Shown: positions 16,793 through 25,052 of the stretch, in pieces
How positions within the stretch are numbered: the first letter of the stretch is position 1
How the letters are laid out: every line of letters begins with the position of its first letter
Assembly (NCBI GenBank): GCA_937895955.1
Contig: CALAZI010000080.1
Location: 1 to 26,927 of the forward strand
Length of the DNA stretch: 26,927 nucleotides
DNA from: an uncultured Alphaproteobacteria bacterium
Lineage (GTDB): Bacteria; Pseudomonadota; Alphaproteobacteria; Caulobacterales; Parvularculaceae
Direction of reading: 5' to 3'
The notes under the pieces: model-generated
Told to the model about the DNA's origin: nothing
Databases searched by the model: none
What the model saw: the letters and a program-made list of their open reading frames with translations, nothing else
Position numbers and translations under genes: made by a program

Positions 16793-17589
16793 CGATCCTT
16801 GACGACATCGTCGCTTATAAGCGCAGGGAAGTGTCGGCGGCGAAAGCGGCCGCGTCGATTGATGCGCTCGACCGGCTAGCGAACGAAATCGCGGCGCCGC
16901 GAGGCTTTGAATCAGCCTTGAGAAAAGCCGCATCCGAGAAATTTGCGCTGATCGCCGAGATCAAAAAGGCGAGTCCGTCGAAAGGCCTGATCAGGGCGGA
17001 TTTCGACCCGGCGGCGCTCGCACGCGCCTATGCCGAGGGCGGGGCGGCGTGCCTTTCCGTTCTGACCGACGCGCCAAGCTTTCAGGGATCGCCGGCCTAT
17101 CTGAAATCCGCCCGCTCGGCGGTTTCCTTACCGGTCCTGCGCAAGGACTTTATGATCGATCCCTATCAAGTCGCCGAGGCGCGCGCTTGGGGGGCGGATT
17201 GCATTCTGCTCATTATGGCTGTCCTTTCAGATGCGCAGGCGCAGGAACTGGTGGCGGCAGCGAAGGAACGCGCACTCGACGTTCTTGTCGAAGTCCATGA
17301 CGAGGCGGAAATGGATCGCGCCATCGATCTTGGGGCCATCCTTATCGGGGTCAACAATCGAGATCTCAGGACATTCAAAACAGATCTTTCCGTCACCGAG
17401 CAGCTCGCAGGCCGCCTCCCTCATGACCGGCTTCTGATCAGCGAAAGCGGGATTTCCTCCGCCTCAGACCTTGAGCGCCTCGCGGCGGCGGGCGCGAAGG
17501 CTTTCCTGATCGGCGAAAGCCTGATGCGCTGCGCCGATGTGGCGGCGGCGACTAGGGCCCTGATCGGCGGCTCATCGCGCAACGCCTGA
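16789..17589 (+). CDS. trpC: Indole-3-glycerol phosphate synthase
   Basis: Closes the indole ring: it converts carboxyphenylamino-deoxyribulose phosphate to indole-3-glycerol phosphate. The 266-residue single-function TIM barrel shows the family segments IAEIKKASPSKG (about 55-66, including the catalytic lysine), LRKDFMIDPYQV, ARAWGADCILLI, EVHDEAEMDRA, GVNNRDLRTF and LISESGI. It is not fused to TrpF. It starts in the trpD stop codon. lexA follows 153 nt downstream. In many alphaproteobacteria moaC and moeA lie between trpC and lexA; they are absent here. Confidence 0.97.
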   Translation: MTILDDIVAYKRREVSAAKAAASIDALDRLANEIAAPRGFESALRKAASEKFALIAEIKKASPSKGLIRADFDPAALARAYAEGGAACLSVLTDAPSFQGSPAYLKSARSAVSLPVLRKDFMIDPYQVAEARAWGADCILLIMAVLSDAQAQELVAAAKERALDVLVEVHDEAEMDRAIDLGAILIGVNNRDLRTFKTDLSVTEQLAGRLPHDRLLISESGISSASDLERLAAAGAKAFLIGESLMRCADVAAATRALIGGSSRNA

Positions 17590-17612
17590 TCCCCTTTTCG
17601 AATCAGGGGGAT
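17589..17612 (+). terminator. Weak hairpin after trpC
   Basis: ATCCCC and GGGGAT form a 6-bp inverted repeat around a 12-nt loop, starting at the trpC stop codon. An alternative pairing, CCTGAT with ATCAGG, overlaps it. There is no T-run after it, so termination here is uncertain, but it precedes the lexA promoter and may help insulate lexA from trp transcription. Confidence 0.3.
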
Positions 17613-17627
17613 AAGCCTCGATTGGTC

Positions 17628-17656
17628 TTGACCCCCCAAAAGAACATCACTAGAAC
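17628..17656 (+). promoter_or_regulatory. Predicted sigma-70-type promoter of lexA
   Basis: TTGACC (17628-17633, 5 of 6 to the -35 consensus) is followed after exactly 17 nt by TAGAAC (17651-17656, 4 of 6 to the -10 consensus). It points toward lexA, about 80 nt before its ATG. The -10 box and part of the spacer are covered by the LexA operator, so bound LexA would block polymerase. Confidence 0.6.
17642..17656. promoter_or_regulatory. LexA operator (SOS box, GAAC-N7-GAAC)
   Basis: GAAC ATCACTA GAAC is an exact match to the direct-repeat LexA box known for alphaproteobacteria (GTTC-N7-GTTC, seen here as its complement). It lies over the -10 region of the predicted lexA promoter. This indicates that LexA represses its own gene and that DNA damage would relieve the repression. 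Confidence 0.85.
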
Positions 17657-17667
17657 GTTAGCGTTTT

Positions 17668-17682
17668 GTTCTGTCGTCGTTT
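17668..17682. promoter_or_regulatory. Possible second, degenerate LexA half-box pair
   Basis: GTTC TGTCGTC GTTT matches the alphaproteobacterial box at 7 of 8 fixed positions, in opposite orientation to the exact box 12 nt upstream. It may allow a second LexA dimer to bind downstream of the start of transcription. One mismatched base makes it uncertain. Confidence 0.35.
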
Positions 17683-17742
17683 CGGGCCTGCAAGGACGGG
17701 CGGCGCGGCGCAACACGGCGAGTTCTAGAAAAGGGGCGATCA

Positions 17743-18450
17743 ATGCTCACCCAAAAACAAAGCGAATTGCTCCGTTTCATCAATGACCGCATCCAGTCGA
17801 CCGGGGTTTCGCCGTCCTTCGATGAAATGAAGGAGGCGCTCAATCTTCGGTCGAAATCGGGCATCCACCGTCTCATCACGGCGCTCGAAGAGCGCGGCTT
17901 CCTGCGCCGGCTGCCGAATCGGGCGCGCGCGCTCGAAGTCCTGCGCCTGCCGGATGACGCGGCGAACACCAAGCGCCAAGCCGCCAAATTCGCTCCTTCG
18001 GTCGTGACGGGCAATTTCGCCGCGCGCGGTCGAAGCGCGCCGCGCGCGCGCCTGGCATCCGCGGCCGGGACAGATCTTCCGGTTCTGGGGCGGATCGCCG
18101 CCGGGACCCCGATCGAGGCCATACAACACGAGGTTGACCGGATTGCGGCGCCGGAGGCCCTGCTCGCCGGGGGCGAACATTACATCCTCGAAGTGCAAGG
18201 CGAGTCGATGATCGACGCCGGCATTTTCGACGGCGATTACGCCGTCATCCAGCGCGTCGACGACGCGACCAACGGAGACATCGTCGTCGCGCTGGTCGAT
18301 CAGGAAGAAGCGACCCTGAAGCGTTTGCGCAAGAAAGGCGCGTCGATCGCGCTTGAAGCGGCGAATCCGGAATTTGAAACCCGCATATACGGGGCGGATC
18401 GCGTCTCAATTCAGGGGAAGCTGGTCGGCTTGATGCGTCGGTACCATTAA
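17743..18450 (+). CDS. lexA: LexA repressor (SOS response regulator)
   Basis: Represses DNA-damage genes and self-cleaves when RecA filaments form. The 235-residue protein starts with a winged helix-turn-helix domain (MLTQKQSELLRFINDRI, then SPSFDEMKEALNLRSKSGIH, about 23-42). The linker is rich in Ala and Arg. The C-terminal S24 peptidase domain has the cleavage site Ala120-Gly121 in RIAAGTP, the nucleophile Ser155 in QGESMIDAGI and the general base Lys193 in EATLKRL, so it should be cleavable. The length is typical for alphaproteobacteria, which have a longer linker than E. coli LexA (202). AGGGG lies about 7 nt before the ATG. The promoter carries an exact LexA box, indicating autoregulation. 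It is convergent with comEC, with only 10 nt between stop codons. Confidence 0.97.
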   Translation: MLTQKQSELLRFINDRIQSTGVSPSFDEMKEALNLRSKSGIHRLITALEERGFLRRLPNRARALEVLRLPDDAANTKRQAAKFAPSVVTGNFAARGRSAPRARLASAAGTDLPVLGRIAAGTPIEAIQHEVDRIAAPEALLAGGEHYILEVQGESMIDAGIFDGDYAVIQRVDDATNGDIVVALVDQEEATLKRLRKKGASIALEAANPEFETRIYGADRVSIQGKLVGLMRRYH

Positions 18451-18460
18451 GGGTTGATTA

Positions 18461-20602
18461 TTATCCGGGCGCAGACCATGGGCGCCGCCCGCGGAACTCA
18501 GCGGCATTGGAGATCAAAAGCTCGTCTTTTAAAAGAGCGACCGCGTGGGCCCCCTTGTCGTACAGATCCCGCCGATCAATCACCGCAGCCTCGCAGTTTT
18601 CGCGCAAGCGGCGCGGAACGAAAAAAAGCGCAATAACGAGATCTGCGCGCGCGCAATCATCGTCAAATGACACAGAGCTTTTTGCGATCGCTAAGGGCTT
18701 TCCGTCCAGAGAGACGACGCAGCCCCTCTCATCGCATGGCGCGATCTCTTCAATTTTGAGCGGCTTGCCCTTGCGGCTGTCAACGCCAGCCTGCTCCATC
18801 CACATGGCGACGTCAAATCGGCTGCGGCTGCGATCAAAGACGGCGAATCGCCTCTCACGCCCTTCATTGACGACAAGGCCGACATTGTCGGCGTCCTCAC
18901 TGACATAGAGCGCCGGCGCCGGATTAAGCAGGACCAGAACGGCGGAGAGCGGCAAGGCGGCAAGGCCAAGGAGGCGCCAAGGTCTCGACATTAGGCAAAG
19001 CCAAAGACCGCCGAGCGAAGTGACGCCAAGCGCGGCCGGCGGCCATTGCGGAAAAACCGTAACGGCGCCAGGCAGATTCATTGTCCAGCGCGCCATGACG
19101 AGCATCACGTCAACCCCTGCGGCGGCGAGCTTCCAGATCGGACCGTCGATGTTGAAGGGCGCAAGAATGATTGCGATGATCGCCGCAGGCATCACCCAGA
19201 AGCCCATCAGGGGAACAGACACGATATTGGCCGCCAGACCGAAATTCGCCGCTCGATTGAAGTGATAAAGGCTATAAGGCGCTGTCGCAAAAGCCGCGAT
19301 CGTATCGGTGACGGCGACGCCGATAACGTAGCGCCGCAAGCGCGCCAAAACTGAAAACGACCGCAAAGGATCAGCTCTTTTGGACGCCCATTCGTAAGCC
19401 GCGATCAAAGCCGTCACCGCCGCAAACGACATCTGAAATCCCGGATGCAGCACGGCTTCCGGCGTCATCAGAATGATCACGAAGGCGGCGATTGCGACAT
19501 TGCGCAGCGACAATGCGCGCCTGTCGAAAATTATGGCGATGAAAAAGATCGACGACATGATGAAGGCGCGCTGCGCCGGCCATGCCCCGCCGGAAATAAG
19601 CAGATACGCCGCACCGGACAAAAGCGCTGCGCAGGCGGCCCATTTTTTAATAGGTTGCGTCAACGCCAGCTTTTCCGACAAAGCGAGCAAGCCTCGCACG
19701 GCGAAGAAAATCAGTCCGGTCGCAAGCCCCATATGCAGGCCGGAAATTGAAAGAAGGTGCGCAAGGCCGGCGTCGCGAAAGGCGTCCTGGGCTTCATCGG
19801 TTATTGCGCCGCGTTTTCCCGTGACGACAGCGGCGACAATCGCGCCGCTGTCGCCGCCCGCTTTTTGCAGGATGCGACGCGCCAGCGCGACGCGAAGCAT
19901 TTCCACCCTAGCCGCCGCCTGCTCCAAAAGAGATCGATCCGTTTTCGGCGCGACGATTGGCGGCGACACCGCATAGCCGACGGCGCCGATTCGAAGAAAA
20001 TACAGTTGTCGCGCGAAATCAAAGCCGCCTGGCGCCGCCGGCCGCGGCGGCGGAGAAAGACTCGCCGTCAGGGAAACCAGATCCCCGGGTTTCGCGTCGA
20101 ATTCGCGCCCGCGCCATGTGACGCGAACCCGCGCAGGCAAGTCATCGCGCGCAATGTCGCCGATGCGTTCGACTTCGAGCACGATACGGCGCTGTTGCGG
20201 CGATTCATCGATCGAGCGAAGCCGCCCTTCAAGGGCAACGAACTCGAGCGGCGCGCGGAGAACCGGCGCATCGACCTGCATGGCTCGAATATCGGCGGCG
20301 GCGAATCCGAGAAGAAATATTCCAACGCCGTACAGAACCGCCCGCCACCGCCGCAGCGCAGCGCCGGCAAGACAAGCCGATGCAAGCAATGTCATTGTGA
20401 ACGGCAGCGACGGCTCCCGATCAAGCAGCAGATAGAAAGCCGCGCCTGCGCCTAACGCCGCCGGCGCCCAAAGGCCGAGCCGCCCCTCTTCGCTCGCGGC
20501 AAGTTCCATCAAGTGACGCTTGGCGCGGTCGGCAAAGCGCAGACTCGCCGCTTGAGCGCGGTTTTGCTCAAACGAGGCGGAGACGAATTCAGCTTTGACC
20601 AT
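18461..20602 (-). CDS. comEC: ComEC/Rec2 family membrane protein
   Basis: The inner-membrane channel protein for DNA uptake during natural transformation, 713 residues. It has N-terminal hydrophobic segments (about 43-60 and 70-105), a DUF4131-type soluble region (about 115-215), and the multi-helix competence domain with the family hallmark HLLSISGLH (282-290), then helices to about 550. The C-terminal 150 residues look like a degraded metallo-beta-lactamase-like domain: no HxHxDH metal site is visible, which is common in alphaproteobacterial ComEC but means no nuclease activity should be assumed. The start at 20602 has a G-run immediately upstream; an internal ATG at 20509 is the alternative. 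No other competence genes are in the window, so active transformation is not shown. It is divergent from gltX and convergent with lexA, the usual alphaproteobacterial arrangement. Confidence 0.92.
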   Translation of the reverse strand: MVKAEFVSASFEQNRAQAASLRFADRAKRHLMELAASEEGRLGLWAPAALGAGAAFYLLLDREPSLPFTMTLLASACLAGAALRRWRAVLYGVGIFLLGFAAADIRAMQVDAPVLRAPLEFVALEGRLRSIDESPQQRRIVLEVERIGDIARDDLPARVRVTWRGREFDAKPGDLVSLTASLSPPPRPAAPGGFDFARQLYFLRIGAVGYAVSPPIVAPKTDRSLLEQAAARVEMLRVALARRILQKAGGDSGAIVAAVVTGKRGAITDEAQDAFRDAGLAHLLSISGLHMGLATGLIFFAVRGLLALSEKLALTQPIKKWAACAALLSGAAYLLISGGAWPAQRAFIMSSIFFIAIIFDRRALSLRNVAIAAFVIILMTPEAVLHPGFQMSFAAVTALIAAYEWASKRADPLRSFSVLARLRRYVIGVAVTDTIAAFATAPYSLYHFNRAANFGLAANIVSVPLMGFWVMPAAIIAIILAPFNIDGPIWKLAAAGVDVMLVMARWTMNLPGAVTVFPQWPPAALGVTSLGGLWLCLMSRPWRLLGLAALPLSAVLVLLNPAPALYVSEDADNVGLVVNEGRERRFAVFDRSRSRFDVAMWMEQAGVDSRKGKPLKIEEIAPCDERGCVVSLDGKPLAIAKSSVSFDDDCARADLVIALFFVPRRLRENCEAAVIDRRDLYDKGAHAVALLKDELLISNAAEFRGRRPWSAPG

Positions 20603-20678
20603 ACCCCCCCGGCGGCGGCTGTGCTAAGGGCGTGCCGCCATCGCCTGAATAATGCGCAAAGGAAATCGCGCCGCAACC

Positions 20679-22076
20679 ATGACGTCGAAAGTCGTAACAC
20701 GTTTCGCCCCTTCGCCGACCGGCTATCTCCATATCGGCGGCGCCAGAACGGCGCTTTTCAACTGGCTCTACGCTCGCGGCCGAAAAGGGCTTTTTTTATT
20801 GCGAATCGAGGACACCGATCGCGCCCGACACAATGAGGCGGCTGTCGCGGCGATTATTGACGGTCTTTCCTGGCTGGGGATCGATTGGGACGGCGATCCG
20901 ATTTCGCAGTATGCGCGCCGCGATCGTCATGCGGAGATCGCCAACACGCTGCTTTCCGTCGGCGCAGCCTACAAATGTTTCATGACCGTCGATGAAATCG
21001 AAGCGGCGCGCCTGCGAGCGATTGAGACCAAATCCCGTTTCGAGAGTCCGTGGCGGGACGTTGACGCAAGCAACGCCCCATCCGGCCGAGCATTCACAAT
21101 CCGTTTCCGCGCGCCGCGCGAGGGTGAAACGACCGTCTCCGACGTCGTTCAAGGCGAGGTCAAATTTCCCAACAGCGCTCTGGACGATTTGATCATTTTG
21201 CGAAGCGACGGCGCACCGACCTATAATCTGGCCGTCGTCGTCGATGATCACGACATGGGCGTTACGCACGTTATTCGAGGCGATGATCATCTGAACAACG
21301 CCGCCCGTCAGCAGCAAATCTACGCTGCGCTCGGCTGGAACGTCCCGACTTTCGCACATGTTCCGCTGATCCACGGCCCAGATGGCGCCAAACTGTCAAA
21401 GCGGCACGGCGCGCTTGGCGTTGAGGCTTATCGCGATCTTGGCTTTCTCCCTGACGGTCTCGCCAATTATCTGCTCCGCCTCGGATGGTCCCATGGCGAT
21501 GATGAAATCATACCCCGCGACAAGGCGCTTGAGTGGTTTGACATTGCTGGAATCAACCGCGCGCCCGCACGGCTCGACCTCGTAAAACTGGAACATACGA
21601 ACGCGCATTACATGAAAGCTCTGAGCGAGGAGGATTTTGCGGCGAAAGCGGCCCCATTCATCGAGCGCGCCGGCGTTGCGCTGAATGAAAAAAATCTCGG
21701 GCGTTTGAAGCGGTCCGCCTCCTTTCTGAAAGAACGCGCCGCGACTCTTTCGGCGATCGCCGATGCTGCTGCATTCCTCTTTCTCACGCGCCCGATCGAC
21801 ATTTCCGGCAAGGCGGCCAAAGCGATTGAGACGGATGAGGCCAAGCGTCTGACCGCCGCCGCCGCCAAGGCGCTCGCGCGGGCCGACTGGTCAACGCCAG
21901 CGACGCTTGATGAGGAGTTGAAGGCCCTTGCGGAAACCGCCGGTGTCGGATTTGGCAAAATCGGGCAGCCTTTGCGGGCGGCGCTGACAGCCGGCCTTCC
22001 CTCGCCGTCCCTTGGGGAAATCCTCTACGCGCTCGGCCGGGAGGAATCCCTTGGCAGACTCAGCGACGCAGTATAA
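20679..22076 (+). CDS. gltX: Glutamyl-tRNA synthetase
   Basis: Charges tRNA-Glu with glutamate in the cytoplasm. The 465-residue class I synthetase starts MTSKVVTRFAPSPTGYLHIG, with the HIGH-type motif HIGG at 18-21 and the KMSKS-type motif KLSKR at about 238-242, followed by HGALGVEAYRDLGFLP. The ATP and tRNA acceptor regions (RIEDTDRARHN, APTYNLAVVVDDHDMGVTHVIRGDDH, written here as markers only by their first residues) are intact, as is the C-terminal anticodon-binding helical domain. I chose the ATG at 20679 by family N-terminus; an ATG at 20652 would add nine residues and has no clear ribosome-binding site. AAGGA is about 15 nt before the chosen start. A 142-nt gap separates it from gltA. 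Confidence 0.95.
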   Translation: MTSKVVTRFAPSPTGYLHIGGARTALFNWLYARGRKGLFLLRIEDTDRARHNEAAVAAIIDGLSWLGIDWDGDPISQYARRDRHAEIANTLLSVGAAYKCFMTVDEIEAARLRAIETKSRFESPWRDVDASNAPSGRAFTIRFRAPREGETTVSDVVQGEVKFPNSALDDLIILRSDGAPTYNLAVVVDDHDMGVTHVIRGDDHLNNAARQQQIYAALGWNVPTFAHVPLIHGPDGAKLSKRHGALGVEAYRDLGFLPDGLANYLLRLGWSHGDDEIIPRDKALEWFDIAGINRAPARLDLVKLEHTNAHYMKALSEEDFAAKAAPFIERAGVALNEKNLGRLKRSASFLKERAATLSAIADAAAFLFLTRPIDISGKAAKAIETDEAKRLTAAAAKALARADWSTPATLDEELKALAETAGVGFGKIGQPLRAALTAGLPSPSLGEILYALGREESLGRLSDAV

Positions 22077-22218
22077 AAGAAAAAACAATGGGTTACGCTA
22101 GTTTTTCCGGCGTCGACCTAACCGCCTCAAATTGCCGGCGCTGGTCTGGAAACCGCTGCGTTTCCGACTATGATCGCACCGCACAAAAATTACCGCATTG
22201 CACAATGGGAGCGCAAAG

Positions 22219-23523
22219 ATGGAAAGCAAGCTGAAGCCGGCGGGGAAAATGACCCTTTCCTATAACGGCGCGTCCACAGAGCTTCCCGTCTATTCCGGCT
22301 CTCATGGACCGAACGTCGTCGACTTCAGGAAATTCTACTCTGAGACGGGCTTGTTCACCTTCGATCCGGGCTTCACGTCGACAGCGAGCTGCGAAAGCCA
22401 AATCACCTTCATCGACGGCGAGGAAGGCGTTTTGCTGTATCGCGGCATTCCGATCGAGCAGCTTGCTGAAAAGTCGACTTTCCTCGAAGTCGCTTATTTG
22501 CTCCTTTACGGAGAGCTGCCGAACGCGGTTGAATCTGACGACTTCAATCGCTCGATCACGCGCCATACGATGGTGCACGAGCAGCTTAAGAACTTTTATA
22601 ACGGCTTCCGCCGCGACGCTCACCCGATGGCGATCATGGTCGGCGTCGTCGGAGCGCTTTCGGCGTTTTATCACGACTCGACCGATATCAACGATCCCAA
22701 TCAACGCCGCATCGCCAGCCACCGCATGATCGCGAAAATGCCGACCATCGCGGCTATGGCGTATAAATATTCAAGCGGCCAACCTTTCGTATTTCCGCAT
22801 AACGATCTCGATTACACCGAGAATTTCATGCGGATGTGTTTCGCGGTTCCGGCTGAAGAATATGTCGTCAATCCGGTTCTGGCCGATGCGCTCGACAAGA
22901 TTTTCATCCTTCATATGGACCATGAGCAGAACGCATCGACGTCGACCGTTCGCCTTGCGGGCTCATCCGGCGCCAATCCGTTCGCCTGCATCGCCGCCGG
23001 CATCGCATCGCTCTGGGGCCCCGCCCATGGCGGCGCTAATGAAGCCGCGCTCAACATGCTTGAGGAAATCGGCGCGCCGGAGCGCATTCCTGAATTCATC
23101 GCGCGCGCCAAGGACAAGAACGATCCGTTCCGGCTGATGGGGTTCGGACATCGCGTCTACAAGAATTACGATCCCCGCGCGAAGGTCATGCAGAAAGCCT
23201 GTCATGAAGTTCTTAATGCGCTCGGGCTCAAAGACGACCCGCTTTTTGAAGTCGCGCGCGAACTTGAGCGGATAGCGCTTTCAGACGAGTATTTCATTGA
23301 AAAGAAGCTCTATCCGAATATCGATTTCTATTCCGGCATCACGCTGAAAGCGCTCGGCTTTCCGACCGACATGTTCACCGTGCTCTTTGCGCTCGCCCGA
23401 ACCGTCGGCTGGATCGCCCAGTGGTCGGAGATGATCGGAGACGACAGCCAGAAAATCGGCCGGCCGCGCCAAATCTACACCGGCGCCGCATCGCGCGATT
23501 ATACGCCCTTATCGAAACGATAG
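22219..23523 (+). CDS. gltA: Citrate synthase
   Basis: Condenses oxaloacetate with acetyl-CoA to citrate, the entry step of the TCA cycle. The 434-residue protein is the Gram-negative long form (E. coli 427), with the N-terminal beta domain (FTFDPGFTSTASCES, about 47-61) typical of the NADH-sensitive hexameric type. Catalytic segments are LHMDHEQNASTST (about 231-243), GPAHGGANE with His270, MGFGHRVYKNYDPR with His311, and NIDFYSG with the late Asp. The ATG at 22219 has GGGAG about 7 nt upstream; an in-frame TTG at 22198 is less likely. gltX before gltA is a usual alphaproteobacterial neighbourhood. The gene is followed by a 191-nt leader-like region before the sulfotransferase cassette, holding a long imperfect hairpin. 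Confidence 0.97.
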   Translation: MESKLKPAGKMTLSYNGASTELPVYSGSHGPNVVDFRKFYSETGLFTFDPGFTSTASCESQITFIDGEEGVLLYRGIPIEQLAEKSTFLEVAYLLLYGELPNAVESDDFNRSITRHTMVHEQLKNFYNGFRRDAHPMAIMVGVVGALSAFYHDSTDINDPNQRRIASHRMIAKMPTIAAMAYKYSSGQPFVFPHNDLDYTENFMRMCFAVPAEEYVVNPVLADALDKIFILHMDHEQNASTSTVRLAGSSGANPFACIAAGIASLWGPAHGGANEAALNMLEEIGAPERIPEFIARAKDKNDPFRLMGFGHRVYKNYDPRAKVMQKACHEVLNALGLKDDPLFEVARELERIALSDEYFIEKKLYPNIDFYSGITLKALGFPTDMFTVLFALARTVGWIAQWSEMIGDDSQKIGRPRQIYTGAASRDYTPLSKR

Positions 23524-23546
23524 ACGCAACGATTTCGAAGGGTATA

Positions 23547-23622
23547 GGGTCGTCTCGTTAGGCGGTTGGTAAACATCGCCATCCTCGCGGGCGCCAACCG
23601 AGCCTAAACGGTTCGGCGACCC
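23547..23622 (+). other. Long imperfect inverted repeat after gltA (terminator or leader RNA structure)
   Basis: Several paired blocks nest around one centre: GGGTCG (23547-23552) with CGACCC (23617-23622), CGTT (23556) with AACG (23607), AGGC (23560) with GCCT (23602), and GGTTGG (23564-23569) with CCAACC (23594-23599). Small bulges separate the blocks. No T-run follows on the plus strand, so a standard intrinsic terminator is doubtful. It may be a gltA mRNA 3' structure or part of a structured leader of the sulfotransferase cassette. No known riboswitch class is recognised. Confidence 0.45.
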
Positions 23623-23642
23623 CACAAACTGGGCGAATAAAT

Positions 23643-23670
23643 CCCGCTGGGTCTGATTTTTGCAAGCGGG
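23643..23670 (+). repeat. Second inverted repeat in the leader of the sulfotransferase cassette
   Basis: CCCGCT and AGCGGG form a 6-bp inverted repeat with a 16-nt loop that contains the run ATTTTTG. It lies 44 nt before the GTG of the arylsulfotransferase-like gene. It may be a small hairpin in the 5' leader or a protein-binding site. Statistical support is weak given the GC content. Confidence 0.3.
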
Positions 23671-23714
23671 AGGGGGCAACATCCAGCGCCAGAGAAAAAG
23701 GTAAACAGGTCAAA

Positions 23715-25052
23715 GTGACGGAATCGTCCTCTTTCCTTCGACTTTTGACGTCCGTGCGCATGCTGTTCAGCGCTCGCCGCGTCTTTCTGGTTTCCTTGTC
23801 GCTCCTCATCTTCATTATCGGCGCCGGCGCCGCATTCCTCTCCGCGGCGGAAGATACGCGGCCTTACAGATTCATTCGGGATAATATTTACCTTGTCGGC
23901 AAGCGCTTCCTCGATACGGGCATGCTGGCCCCTGCCGGCTTGATTGAGACCGCCTCCCCTTTCGCGCCGGCGGAAAATATTCGCGCGACGCCAGAAGCGA
24001 GCGGATATCGGATCGTTGTCGCTTTTGACAAAAAGGAAAACTTATTCCTGGCGAGGCTCTTTGACGCCAGGGGGGCTGTCATCCGGGTCTGGAGAATCGG
24101 CGATCGGCGCTTAAGTCAGACTGGCTGGCCAAAAGCGCTGTTCCGTCCTCATGGCGCAGCAATCGCCCCTGACGGACGGCTGTTTATCAACAGCGATGCG
24201 GACGAAGCGTTGGTCGCCTATGATCGGTGCAGTCAGGAGCTTTGGCGACGCGCTGACGTGTTTCACCATCAACTGACGATCGATGAAAACGGAGATCTTT
24301 GGTCATGGCGCGGAAAGGGTCGCCAGATATCCTTTGATCAATTCATTGAGCGCATAGACGCCGATACAGGCATGACGCTCGAGTCGATTTCTTTAATCGA
24401 TGATGTTGTGAAGCCATTGGCAAGGAACCGCCTGATTTTAGGGTTGCCAGAAACATTCGACCGCAATGACAAATCTTTTCGCAATCTTGCGGCGGACGTA
24501 TTCCATCCGAATGACGTCGAGCCTCTGCCTTCCGCTATCGCAGACGCTTTCCCGCAATTCGCGGTCGGGGATCTGCTAGTAAGTTTTCGAAACCAAAATC
24601 TCGTCGCCGTAATCGACCGCAAGTCAAAAGAGATAATTTGGAGTCGCCACGGCCCCTGGGTTCGTCAGCATGACCCGGATTTCCTCCCCACGGGCGAAAT
24701 ATCAGTTTTTGACAACCAGCACAGCGATTCGCCGCGCCCCACCACGTTTCGACGCCGGTCAAGGCTCATCGCCGTGGATCCGAAAACTGACGAGCTGAGA
24801 TCGGTCCTGCCCCAATCAACACCCCCCTTTTACACCCCCGAAATGGGGGCGCATCAGCAATATGACGACGGGCGGGTCCTGATTGTCGCCGCTGAGGAGG
24901 GACGAGTCTTGGAAATCGACCTCAAATCGACCAAAACTCTCTTTGAATTCAACAATCGGATCGATCGTCGCCATAGCGCCAACGTTCCGATGGCGATTCA
25001 TCTACCGGAGGACTTTTTCGATGAAAAACCTGAAAACTGGACTTGCCCTTAG
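23715..25052 (+). CDS. Arylsulfotransferase (ASST)-family protein, membrane-anchored
   Basis: A 445-residue protein with an N-terminal transmembrane segment at about 22-44 (RVFLVSLSLLIFIIGAGAAF) and a large domain predicted to be periplasmic. The domain has beta-propeller-like repeats and segments typical of the ASST family: RPHGAAIAPDGRLF (His146), HHQLTIDENGDLW (His184/185), FHPNDVEPLP (His264), and IIWSRHGPWVRQHDPDFLPTG with His312 and His319, followed by SVFDNQ. Classical bacterial ASST moves sulfate between phenolic esters without PAPS through a sulfohistidine; which histidine would act here cannot be decided by eye. The start is a GTG at 23715 with AGGT about 6 nt upstream; an ATG at 23760 is the alternative. 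Its 3' end overlaps the next gene by 32 nt. The family call is good; the enzymatic activity is inferred. Confidence 0.8.
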   Translation: MTESSSFLRLLTSVRMLFSARRVFLVSLSLLIFIIGAGAAFLSAAEDTRPYRFIRDNIYLVGKRFLDTGMLAPAGLIETASPFAPAENIRATPEASGYRIVVAFDKKENLFLARLFDARGAVIRVWRIGDRRLSQTGWPKALFRPHGAAIAPDGRLFINSDADEALVAYDRCSQELWRRADVFHHQLTIDENGDLWSWRGKGRQISFDQFIERIDADTGMTLESISLIDDVVKPLARNRLILGLPETFDRNDKSFRNLAADVFHPNDVEPLPSAIADAFPQFAVGDLLVSFRNQNLVAVIDRKSKEIIWSRHGPWVRQHDPDFLPTGEISVFDNQHSDSPRPTTFRRRSRLIAVDPKTDELRSVLPQSTPPFYTPEMGAHQQYDDGRVLIVAAEEGRVLEIDLKSTKTLFEFNNRIDRRHSANVPMAIHLPEDFFDEKPENWTCP

